A stretch of DNA of 11,227 nt from Bacteroidota bacterium (lineage in GTDB: Bacteria > Bacteroidota > Bacteroidia > Bacteroidales > FEN-979), in assembly GCA_026391755.1 (NCBI GenBank), contig JAPLDN010000229.1, positions 1 through 11,227 of the forward strand, written 5' to 3'. Positions within the stretch are counted from its first letter, which is position 1. Each line of letters starts with the position of its first letter. Made by a program: the position numbers and the translations under genes. Of this stretch, positions 1 through 6,465 are shown one piece after another. The notes under the pieces are model-generated. The model was not told the origin of the DNA and made no database searches. It was given only the letters and a program-made list of their open reading frames with translations.

Positions 1-1032
1 GTCACTAACCAGGCCCTTGCCGATGCCCAGGCTGATGCCATACTGCAGGAGATTGCCGATCCCCAGGTTAATATGGAGAGGATCAAACTTCATAAAGCTC
101 CGAAGATTGCTGTGTATTCACCAAAAAATAAAAGACCCTGGGATGATGCAGTAACCCTTGTTTTGACTTATGCAGAGATCCCTTACACTATCATCTATGA
201 TGAAGAAGTCCTCACCGGGCTCCTGCCCTTGTATGACTGGCTTCATATGCACCATGAGGATTTCACAGGGCAGTATGGCAAGTTCTGGGCTGCCTATAAA
301 AACTTTCCCTGGTATACCGAAGACGTTCAGCTCCAGGAGGAATCGGCACACAAGCTTGGGTATGCCAAAGTTTCACAGATGAAACTTGCAGTTGCTAAGA
401 AGATCCGTGACTTCGTTGCCGGGGGCGGATATCTTTTCTCCATGTGTTCTGCTCCCGACAGCTATGATGTCGCCCTGTCGGCCGAAGGCCTTGACATCTG
501 CGACGTGATGTTCGACGGAGATCCCATGGACCAGTCGGCCGACAGCAAACTGGACTTCCATAAATGCTTTGCTTTCCAGGATTTCAGCCTGGTTCACAAT
601 CCTTATGAATATGAGATCTCATCGATAGACGTCACAGACACCAGGCCCAAAAACCTGAACTGGAATAATGATTTCTTCTCTCTCTTCGAATTCTCTGCCA
701 AATGGGATCCTGTGCCAAGCATGCTATGCCAGGACCATGAAACTCTGATACACGGATTCATGGGCCAGACTACCGCATTCAATGAAAAATATGTGAAATC
801 GAGTGTCCTGATACTTGGCGAAAACAAGTCGCTTGGGGAGGCCAGGTATATACATGGAGATTTCGGGAAAGGCACCTGGACATTCCTGGGAGGACATGAT
901 CCCGAAGACTACCAGCATCTTGTCGGCGATCCCCCAACAGATCTTAACCTGCACCCAAACTCACCAGGTTACCGCCTTATTTTAAATAATGTGTTGTTCC
1001 CTGCAGCGAAAAAAGAAAAGAGAAAGACCTGA
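1..1032 (+). CDS. Partial GATase1/ThuA-like protein of the Bacteroidota family usually labelled 'asparagine synthetase B'
   Basis: The frame is open from base 1, so the gene starts upstream of the window. The ATG at 73 is probably internal, because the 24 codons before it read as normal protein continuing the family. From memory of relatives of about 400 residues, roughly 80 N-terminal residues are missing. 343 codons are visible, ending at TGA 1030-1032. Visible motifs include YDWLHMHHEDFTG, then AGGGYLFSMCS with a Cys at codon 149 in a glycine-rich elbow, and near the C-terminus YIHGDFGKG, GGHDPEDYQHLVGDPP and a final segment ending LNNVLFPAA. This order (His-rich strand, GGG-x-L elbow, late GxGxW..GGHDPE, 'yr-ll-N' helix) resembles class I glutamine-amidotransferase-like or ThuA-like folds. 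It lacks the N-terminal Cys2 amidotransferase and ATP-pyrophosphatase architecture of true AsnB, so the family name is likely a misnomer. Its substrate and reaction are unknown. It converges with the lipoprotein gene across only 6 bases. Confidence 0.8.
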   Translation, partial: VTNQALADAQADAILQEIADPQVNMERIKLHKAPKIAVYSPKNKRPWDDAVTLVLTYAEIPYTIIYDEEVLTGLLPLYDWLHMHHEDFTGQYGKFWAAYKNFPWYTEDVQLQEESAHKLGYAKVSQMKLAVAKKIRDFVAGGGYLFSMCSAPDSYDVALSAEGLDICDVMFDGDPMDQSADSKLDFHKCFAFQDFSLVHNPYEYEISSIDVTDTRPKNLNWNNDFFSLFEFSAKWDPVPSMLCQDHETLIHGFMGQTTAFNEKYVKSSVLILGENKSLGEARYIHGDFGKGTWTFLGGHDPEDYQHLVGDPPTDLNLHPNSPGYRLILNNVLFPAAKKEKRKT

Positions 1033-1038
1033 TCTCCC

Positions 1039-1890
1039 TTAGTAGTTTAATTTTTTCCTGATAATCCACCATTCAAATTCAGTACCTTCAAAATTATAAG
1101 TGACACGGTTATTACAACTGTCCCTGTTGACGTATTCAATGGTACCTGTTGCTACATCAGCTGACGGCACTGATAATTGCATGATGCCCTGTCGTATCCA
1201 GGGGCAATAAATATCATTCACCAGGGGGGTACTTATCTGAAATGAAAAAGAGTATGTACCAGACGATCTCCCGTTTGCTGTTCCAGTGATGGTAAAAGGG
1301 GCAAGGCTGTCGGGCTGCATTTTGATAACAGGAGGAAGATGATAGACCAGCTGCGAGTTCCATAGGGTTGAGTGGACTGAATCCTTGACGATAATGAGGC
1401 TGTCGATGGTTGAGTCATACCCTCCGTTGCCGCCAATCATCATTCCCGAGTTGTAAAGATTGTCCCTGCCGATGAACTTGCGTGAATCCTCCGAATAATT
1501 CTGGAATACCACGGTGGCTGCAGTCCCTGATGAAAAGAAACTACCGGTAAGGGTGACTAAGATATTTCCGTTCCTGGTAACACTGTCGGTGCAATACTTA
1601 TTCTGATAATAAAAGGTGAACCGCTTCGACGAACTGCTGTAATATACAAGGGCTTTATCGATAGTTCCTGAACCCATATGCATGATGCCGGAGTCAAGGT
1701 TTGCTTTAAGCAGGAGATTGAAGGTATGGAACAGTCCCCTTTCGGTGAACACAATATCATTTGCAACATTTAGATCCGGGCTCAAGTCTTTTGCAGTGTT
1801 CTTTTTACATCCGGCGGAAGCCGCAAGCAGAATTATGACAGATAAAATAATACCCGTGGAAAGGATACCGCTATTTAAGGGTTTTCTCAT
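1039..1890 (-). CDS. Putative lipoprotein of unknown function, coupled to folA
   Basis: This is a 283-residue protein with an N-terminal Arg-Lys, a hydrophobic stretch at about residues 10-25 and a lipobox-like ASAGC ending at Cys28, so it should be exported and lipidated. Residues 29-30 are Lys-Lys with no acidic run just after the Cys, so the surface-export signal described for some Bacteroidota lipoproteins is not evident and a periplasm-facing position is more likely (inference). The mature part is rich in Ser, Thr, Gly and aromatic residues in short alternating stretches, suggesting an all-beta fold. The C-terminal third (about 215-280) has a CPWIRQG...GTIEY...DSCNNRVTY arrangement that loosely recalls hypothetical Bacteroidota lipoproteins. 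I do not recognise a function. Its ATG (1890-1888) overlaps the folA stop in an ATGA, which implies translational coupling and makes this start firm. It is the last gene of the thyA-folA unit. Confidence 0.8.
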   Translation of the reverse strand: MRKPLNSGILSTGIILSVIILLAASAGCKKNTAKDLSPDLNVANDIVFTERGLFHTFNLLLKANLDSGIMHMGSGTIDKALVYYSSSSKRFTFYYQNKYCTDSVTRNGNILVTLTGSFFSSGTAATVVFQNYSEDSRKFIGRDNLYNSGMMIGGNGGYDSTIDSLIIVKDSVHSTLWNSQLVYHLPPVIKMQPDSLAPFTITGTANGRSSGTYSFSFQISTPLVNDIYCPWIRQGIMQLSVPSADVATGTIEYVNRDSCNNRVTYNFEGTEFEWWIIRKKLNY

Positions 1891-2375
1891 TCTTTACGTT
1901 CGTAGTTCTCATACGAGAATGCAAAACCAAGTCCTTCATCCAAAGGAAAATCTTCCTTAGATACCAGCTTCCATTTGGAATAGTCAATCTCGGGAAAGAA
2001 AACATCTCCTTCAAACGGTTTATTAACCCTTGTAAGGTAGAGACGGTTTGCTATAGCAAGGAACTGCCTGTAAACTGAAGCGCCCCCGATTATAAAGTTC
2101 TCCTCTGACGGATTGCATTTAGCCACGGCATCTTCTATTGAATAGGCCATGATGCATCCTTCAATGATTTCCCCGGGTATGTCGGTTATCACAAGGCTTC
2201 TTCGATCCGGCAGAGGGCGTCTCGGCAGGGAATAATAAGTCCTCTTTCCCATTATGACTGTATGCCCAACCGTAATTTGTTTAAAGCGCCTGAGGTCCCC
2301 GGGAATATGCCAGAGGAGGTCATTATCCTTGCCTATGGCCAGGTTTTCGGCTATTGCCACAATGATTGAAAACAT
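1887..2375 (-). CDS. folA: Dihydrofolate reductase
   Basis: It reduces 7,8-dihydrofolate to tetrahydrofolate with NADPH in the cytoplasm and recycles the DHF released by thymidylate synthase. The protein has 162 residues, the usual bacterial chromosomal size (E. coli 159). It opens with the typical beta-strand FSIIVAIAEN, followed by the Met20-type loop AIGKDNDLLWHIPGD. Trp22 and the catalytic acid Asp27 fall on E. coli numbering. VIMGKRTYYSL carries the NADPH/folate-site residues, and IIGGASVYRQF is the conserved Gly-Gly cofactor motif. The start lies 9 bp after the thyA stop with no Shine-Dalgarno sequence but an A/T-rich leader. The 3' end overlaps the lipoprotein ATG by 4 bp. Full length with no odd residues seen. 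The pairing with thyA and the motifs make the call firm. Confidence 0.97.
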   Translation of the reverse strand: MFSIIVAIAENLAIGKDNDLLWHIPGDLRRFKQITVGHTVIMGKRTYYSLPRRPLPDRRSLVITDIPGEIIEGCIMAYSIEDAVAKCNPSEENFIIGGASVYRQFLAIANRLYLTRVNKPFEGDVFFPEIDYSKWKLVSKEDFPLDEGLGFAFSYENYERKE

Positions 2376-2384
2376 GATACAAAA

Positions 2385-3179
2385 TTAAACAGAAATTTCA
2401 CCTTTTATATGCGCATGCGACTGATAATCGCTCAGGGTAAAGTCTTCAAATTTGAAATTAAAAATATTTTTCACGTCCCGGTTTATATTCATTTTAGGAA
2501 GAGGGAATGGACTCCTTGACAGCTGAAGTTTAACTTGTTCCAGATGGTTCAGGTAAATATGGGCGTCGCCCAGGGTATGTACAAATTCTCCCGGTTCAAG
2601 CCCTGTGACCTGGGCCATCATCATAAGCAGCAGGGCATAGGAAGAAATGTTAAAGGGGACACCAAGAAAGATGTCGCAGGATCGCTGGTACATCTGGCAT
2701 GAAAGTTTGCCGTTGGCCACATAGAACTGGAACATAAGGTGGCAGGGAGGCAAAGCCATGAGGTCAAGTTGCCCGACGTTCCATGCGCTTACAATATGCC
2801 GGCGTGAATCGGGGTTCGTTGTGATTGACTCTACAACATTGCTTATCTGGTCGATATGAGTGCCGTCATGCCTGGGCCAGAAACGCCATTGGTAGCCGTA
2901 AACAGGGCCAAGCTCACCATCGGGTTTAGCCCATTCGTCCCATATTGTCACCTTGTTCTCGTGCAGGTATTTAAGGTTTGTCGCCCCTTGAAGGAACCAT
3001 AACAATTCGTGAATAATTGATCGAAGGTGGAGCTTTTTTGTAGTCATCATTGGAAAACCATCGGCCAGGTTGAACCGCATCTGATAACCGAAAACACTAA
3101 GCGTTCCCGTACCTGTGCGGTCTTCCTTTTTCATCCCGTTTTTCAATACATAATCAAGGAGGTCAAGATATTGTTGCAT
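2385..3179 (-). CDS. thyA: Thymidylate synthase (folate-dependent, ThyA type)
   Basis: It methylates dUMP to dTMP using 5,10-methylenetetrahydrofolate as carbon donor and reductant, leaving dihydrofolate for FolA. It has 264 residues, exactly the E. coli ThyA length, and the catalytic positions match E. coli numbering. They are the nucleophile Cys146 in ALPPCH, the phosphate-binding Arg126-Arg127 in DSRRH, Arg166-Ser167 in QRSCD, Asp169, Asn177 in VPFN, and His207/Tyr209 in DAHIYLNHLEQ. The N-terminal RTGTGT phosphate loop and the WDEWA stretch are also present. It sits 3 bp behind the BFN-UVR gene and 9 bp ahead of folA, consistent with one mRNA. It is intact, and this is the classical ThyA and not the flavin-dependent ThyX. 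Confidence 0.98.
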   Translation of the reverse strand: MQQYLDLLDYVLKNGMKKEDRTGTGTLSVFGYQMRFNLADGFPMMTTKKLHLRSIIHELLWFLQGATNLKYLHENKVTIWDEWAKPDGELGPVYGYQWRFWPRHDGTHIDQISNVVESITTNPDSRRHIVSAWNVGQLDLMALPPCHLMFQFYVANGKLSCQMYQRSCDIFLGVPFNISSYALLLMMMAQVTGLEPGEFVHTLGDAHIYLNHLEQVKLQLSRSPFPLPKMNINRDVKNIFNFKFEDFTLSDYQSHAHIKGEISV

Positions 3180-3182
3180 GGT

Positions 3183-3779
3183 CTATTTCCTGGTCTTGTT
3201 ACGGCGATTCAACTCATCCCTTAAGCGGGATGCTTTTTCATATTCCTCATTTTCTATAGCCGACTGCAACAATTCTTTGAGCTCGGCAGCAGACTGTTCA
3301 GCAAATTCCTTTTTAGCGGATATCCTGGCAGGAGCTTCAGGTTTCACCGGAGCATTAGTATCCGAATCCTCTTCCACCATGATGGAAGCGGCTTTCATTA
3401 TATCCTCATAAGTATAGATAGGGCAACTGAACCTTAGCGCAAGGGCGATAGCGTCGGAAGTACGTGAGTCCACTTCCTCCACCCTGCTGCCGTCGCTGCA
3501 TACCAGCTGAGCATAAAAAACTCCTTCCAGGAATTTATTGATAATAATCTCGCGCACTTCAATCCCGAATGCATCAGCAAAGCACTTAAAGAGGTCGTGA
3601 GTCAGGGGCCTGGGTGTTTTTATCTTCTCCAGTTCAATAGCTATGGCTTGGGCCTCAAACCCTCCGATAATAATCGGAAGCCTGCGCTTCCCGTCTTTCT
3701 CACCAAGAATTAGGGCATATGCCCCGGTCTGGGACTGGCTGTAAGACATTCCGATGATTTCAAGGCGGATCTTCTCCAT
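3183..3779 (-). CDS. Bifunctional nuclease (BFN/DUF151) family protein with C-terminal UVR motif
   Basis: The 198-residue protein has two parts. Residues 1 to about 140 are a BFN/DUF151 domain: an N-terminal strand (KIRLEIIGMSYS), PIIIGGFEAQAIA, the RPLTHDL segment and VDSRTSDAIALALR. Residues about 163-196 form a helical UvrB/UvrC-type motif (AELKELLQSAIENEEYEKASRLRDEL). The linker at about 143-160 is rich in Pro, Ala and Glu. Plant and bacterial BFN members have been reported to have nuclease activity, and the UVR motif usually mediates protein contacts, as between UvrB and UvrC. The exact cellular role of this combination is not established. It is the first gene of the thyA-folA unit, with a Bacteroidota-type promoter 24 bp upstream of the ATG, which supports the start at 3779. 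A nucleic-acid or nucleotide-metabolism role fits the context but is inference. Confidence 0.9.
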   Translation of the reverse strand: MEKIRLEIIGMSYSQSQTGAYALILGEKDGKRRLPIIIGGFEAQAIAIELEKIKTPRPLTHDLFKCFADAFGIEVREIIINKFLEGVFYAQLVCSDGSRVEEVDSRTSDAIALALRFSCPIYTYEDIMKAASIMVEEDSDTNAPVKPEAPARISAKKEFAEQSAAELKELLQSAIENEEYEKASRLRDELNRRNKTRK

Positions 3780-3802
3780 CAGGCAGGTTTGGATTCGTTG
3801 TA

Positions 3803-3833
3803 CAAACTTACACCTATTCTTCCGGATTTTAAA
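3803..3833 (-). promoter_or_regulatory. Bacteroidota-type promoter for the BFN-thyA-folA-lipoprotein unit
   Basis: Reading the minus strand, TAAGTTTG (3810-3803) fits the -7 consensus TAnnTTTG exactly. TTTA (3833-3830) lies 19 bp upstream as a -33 box with one mismatch to TTTG. Transcription would begin a few bases downstream, giving a leader of roughly 15-20 nt before the ATG at 3779. It is the only matching site I saw upstream of the unit. Confidence 0.6.
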
Positions 3834-3862
3834 TAAATACCTGATGAAAAAAGTATCTTTTA

Positions 3863-3895
3863 ATTGGATTGTTTCAAAAAACCTTTATAAATTTG
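3863..3895 (+). promoter_or_regulatory. hppA: Bacteroidota-type promoter for hppA
   Basis: TAAATTTG (3888-3895) matches the -7 consensus TAnnTTTG exactly. ATTG (3863-3866) is a one-mismatch -33 box 21 bp upstream. Transcription would start near 3900, leaving a short A/T-rich leader of about 20 nt before the ATG at 3922. The position of this box argues against the in-frame ATGs at 3754 and 3844 as real starts, because both lie upstream of it. Confidence 0.6.
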
Positions 3896-3921
3896 GGGTC
3901 AAAATATGTAACTTTTTTCAT

Positions 3922-6333
3922 ATGAAAAGATTGGCCATACTTATTGCAGCCTTGTTGCTGCCATTTTCGATGTTTGCCTCGGAGGCAGATCTCAAGATCC
4001 CCGCCCTGTCATCCGCGCAGAACAACCTGCTGATGTTTGGGTTTGTTATTATTATACTGGGGATGTTATTCGGTTACTACCAGTTTACCAAGGTAAGGAA
4101 ACTGAAAGCGCACCAGTCCATGCTTGACGTAGCCCAGATTATTTTTGAGACATGCAAGACTTATCTTTTACAACAGGGGAAATTTCTCGTGATCCTGTTC
4201 GTGATCATCGGTCTCTGCATCGCTTTTTATTTTGGGTTCCTGCAGGCCATGCCCTTCGGGGGGGTAATCCTTATCCTTTCATGGACAGTTATTGGTATTT
4301 TAGGATCGTACAGCGTTGCATGGTTTGGCATCCGCATGAATACCCTGGCAAACAGCCGTATGGCCTTTGCCTCCCTTGAAAGAAAGCCAATCAAATTATT
4401 GAACATCCCTCTTGATGCGGGGATGAGCATAGGTGTCATGCTGATCTGCGTGGAGCTGATCATGATGCTTATAATTTTAGTATTCGTTCCCAGGGATTAT
4501 GCCGGGGCCAGCTTCATTGGCTTTGCCATTGGTGAATCACTTGGAGCTTCTGCCCTTCGTATTGCCGGCGGTATTTTTACGAAGATTGCCGATATCGGAT
4601 CCGACCTGATGAAGGTTGTTTTCAAAATAAAAGAAGACGATCCAAGGAATCCCGGGGTTATTGCCGATTGTACCGGCGATAATGCAGGCGATAGTGTTGG
4701 ACCAACAGCCGACGGTTTTGAAACCTACGGTGTAACCGGAGTTGCCCTTATCTCATTTATCGTACTGGCAGTTGGTGACGTTGAAAACCAAAAGCAGCTG
4801 CTGACCTGGATCTTTGTGATGCGCATCCTGATGGTCGTCACATCCATCACTGCATTTTATATAAACAAAATATTTTCCCAGGCCAAATATGGTAATAAGG
4901 ATGATATTGATTTTGAGCGTCCGCTTACCAACCTCGTATGGATCACTTCAATCCTGTCAATTGCCGTAACCTTTGCTGCAAGCTACTGGATGATTGGAGA
5001 TCTCAAGAACAACCTCTGGCTTACACTTTCCATTATCATCAGCTGCGGAACACTTGGTGCCGCTTTAATACCTGAATTTACAAAGATCTTCACCAGTCCG
5101 AAGTCAAGGCACGTCAACGAAGTAGTGACAGCTTCCCGCGAAGGAGGAGCTTCTCTTAATATCCTTTCAGGTCTTGTTGCAGGAAACTTCTCTGCCTTCT
5201 GGCAGGGTATGGTTTTCCTGGTTTTAATGTTTATCGCTTACGTTACCAGCAAGTTTGGGCTGGATGCATTTATGATTTATCCGGCTATTTTTGCATTTGG
5301 ACTTGTCGCATTCGGATTCCTCGGAATGGGACCCGTCACGATCGCTGTTGACAGTTACGGACCTGTGACTGATAATGCGCAAAGCGTCTACGAACTCTCA
5401 CTCATCGAGGAGAACAAACCGGAAGTTTCCATACAGATTGAAAAAGATTTTGGGTTCAAACCCGATTTTGAAAATGCAAAGCATTACCTGGAAGCCAATG
5501 ATGGCGCCGGGAATACGTTTAAAGCAACGGCGAAACCTGTGCTTATCGGAACAGCTGTTGTTGGTGCAACAACCATGATTTTCTCTCTCATCCTTCTTAT
5601 AAGGAATAAATTCGGGATTGCCCCGGAAGCTATCCTGAACGTTCTTAATCCATATACAATCCTTGGATTCCTGATGGGTGGCGCCGTCATTTATTGGTTC
5701 ACAGGAGCATCTATACAGGCTGTTACCACAGGTGCTTACCGTGCTGTTGAATACATCAAGAAAAATATCCATCTTGATGAAAATGCCGAAAAAAAGGCAT
5801 CGGTGGAAACTTCGAAGGAAGTCGTCAAGATCTGCACTCAATATGCTCAGACAGGGATGTTCAATATTTTCATTGCAATTTTCTCCTTTGCACTTGCAAT
5901 CGCATTCCTGTCGGGGTACCAGGATACCAATTTCCTGGCAGGAAATCCACTGCGTTATCCTGCAGCTTCATTCTTTGTGAGTTACCTTGTTTCTATCGCT
6001 TTCTTTGGATTATTCCAGGCAATGTTCATGGCCAATGCCGGCGGGGCATGGGACAATGCAAAAAAGGTAGTTGAAGTCGACCTGAAAGAAAAGGGCACGC
6101 CTCTTCATGATGCAGCCGTTGTTGGTGATACGGTGGGTGACCCCTTCAAAGACACTTCTTCTGTTGCCTTGAACCCCATCATTAAATTTACTACCCTGTT
6201 CGGGCTTCTGGCAATGGAAATAGCAATTTCGGAACATTTCTTCAGCGTTGCTCCTTATATTGGCGCCGTATTCTTTGCTATCGCATTGTATTTCGTTTAC
6301 CGTTCCTTCTACAATATGAGGATCAGGAAATAG
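3922..6333 (+). CDS. hppA: Membrane-integral ion-pumping pyrophosphatase, divergent K+-independent type
   Basis: It hydrolyses PPi in the inner membrane and uses the energy to pump H+ (or Na+) out of the cytoplasm. From ATG 3922 it has 803 residues, versus about 670-770 for many relatives. Residues 1-19 look like a signal peptide (MKRLAILIA..., possible cleavage after Ala19). Hydrophobic segments follow throughout, in line with the family's 16 helices. PPi/Mg-site motifs are present: GGIFTKIADIGSDL, then DDPRNPGVIAD...GDNAGDSVGPTADGFE (about 239-268), VDSYGPVTDNAQSVYEL, NAGGAWDNAKK, and GDTVGDPFKDTS (735-746). Differences from canonical enzymes include NAQSVYEL instead of NAGGIAEM, and about 15 extra residues before GNTFKATAKP. 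Lys534 there aligns with the lysine that makes canonical enzymes K+-independent (GNTTKA versus GNTTAA). The protein recalls the distantly related H+-pumping group known from Chlorobium limicola and Cellulomonas fimi. The family call is firm and the subfamily and ion are inferred. It has its own promoter and terminator. Confidence 0.95.
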   Translation: MKRLAILIAALLLPFSMFASEADLKIPALSSAQNNLLMFGFVIIILGMLFGYYQFTKVRKLKAHQSMLDVAQIIFETCKTYLLQQGKFLVILFVIIGLCIAFYFGFLQAMPFGGVILILSWTVIGILGSYSVAWFGIRMNTLANSRMAFASLERKPIKLLNIPLDAGMSIGVMLICVELIMMLIILVFVPRDYAGASFIGFAIGESLGASALRIAGGIFTKIADIGSDLMKVVFKIKEDDPRNPGVIADCTGDNAGDSVGPTADGFETYGVTGVALISFIVLAVGDVENQKQLLTWIFVMRILMVVTSITAFYINKIFSQAKYGNKDDIDFERPLTNLVWITSILSIAVTFAASYWMIGDLKNNLWLTLSIIISCGTLGAALIPEFTKIFTSPKSRHVNEVVTASREGGASLNILSGLVAGNFSAFWQGMVFLVLMFIAYVTSKFGLDAFMIYPAIFAFGLVAFGFLGMGPVTIAVDSYGPVTDNAQSVYELSLIEENKPEVSIQIEKDFGFKPDFENAKHYLEANDGAGNTFKATAKPVLIGTAVVGATTMIFSLILLIRNKFGIAPEAILNVLNPYTILGFLMGGAVIYWFTGASIQAVTTGAYRAVEYIKKNIHLDENAEKKASVETSKEVVKICTQYAQTGMFNIFIAIFSFALAIAFLSGYQDTNFLAGNPLRYPAASFFVSYLVSIAFFGLFQAMFMANAGGAWDNAKKVVEVDLKEKGTPLHDAAVVGDTVGDPFKDTSSVALNPIIKFTTLFGLLAMEIAISEHFFSVAPYIGAVFFAIALYFVYRSFYNMRIRK

Positions 6334-6368
6334 CCATCAAGCTGGAAAGACCCTGAAATTATAACGTC

Positions 6369-6404
6369 AAAAAAGGCTGTCACTGATCTTGTGGCAGCCT
6401 TTTT
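6369..6404 (+). terminator. Intrinsic terminator after hppA
   Basis: AAAAAGGCTGTCAC (6370-6383) pairs with GTGGCAGCCTTTTT (6391-6404) around the 7-nt loop TGATCTT, giving a 14-bp stem with one T-G pair and a run of five Ts. It lies 36 bp after the hppA stop. The stem is nearly symmetrical, with A-run and T-run paired, so it could also work on the opposite strand, although no minus-strand gene reads into it. Confidence 0.9.
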
Positions 6405-6432
6405 GATTTCAGGGATATTCTTGGTACTTTTG
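6402..6432 (+). promoter_or_regulatory. gcvP: Bacteroidota-type promoter for gcvP
   Basis: TTTG (6402-6405) and TACTTTTG (6425-6432) match the -33 and -7 consensus boxes exactly, with a 19-bp spacer. The -33 box is made from the last Ts of the hppA terminator plus the next G. The leader to the ATG at 6466 would be about 25-30 nt, ending in the A/T-rich stretch TAAAAACTTATTAAT. No glycine-riboswitch-sized leader is possible here. Confidence 0.7.
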
Positions 6433-6465
6433 CGATTCCCATTCTGCCATTAAAAACTTATTAAT

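Noticed and set aside
3754..3921. N-terminal extension of hppA from ATG 3754 or ATG 3844
   Set aside because: The extension overlaps the divergent BFN gene start and runs through the -33/-7 boxes. The signal-peptide-like MKRLAILIA beginning at 3922 is a far better N-terminus.
5398..5841. 147-codon minus-strand open frame inside hppA
   Set aside because: It lies wholly within a strongly conserved membrane protein gene, with no promoter or recognisable motif.
6406..6465. Glycine riboswitch upstream of gcvP
   Set aside because: The promoter sits about 35-60 bp before the ATG, leaving too short a leader for a glycine aptamer, and none of its conserved folds are visible.
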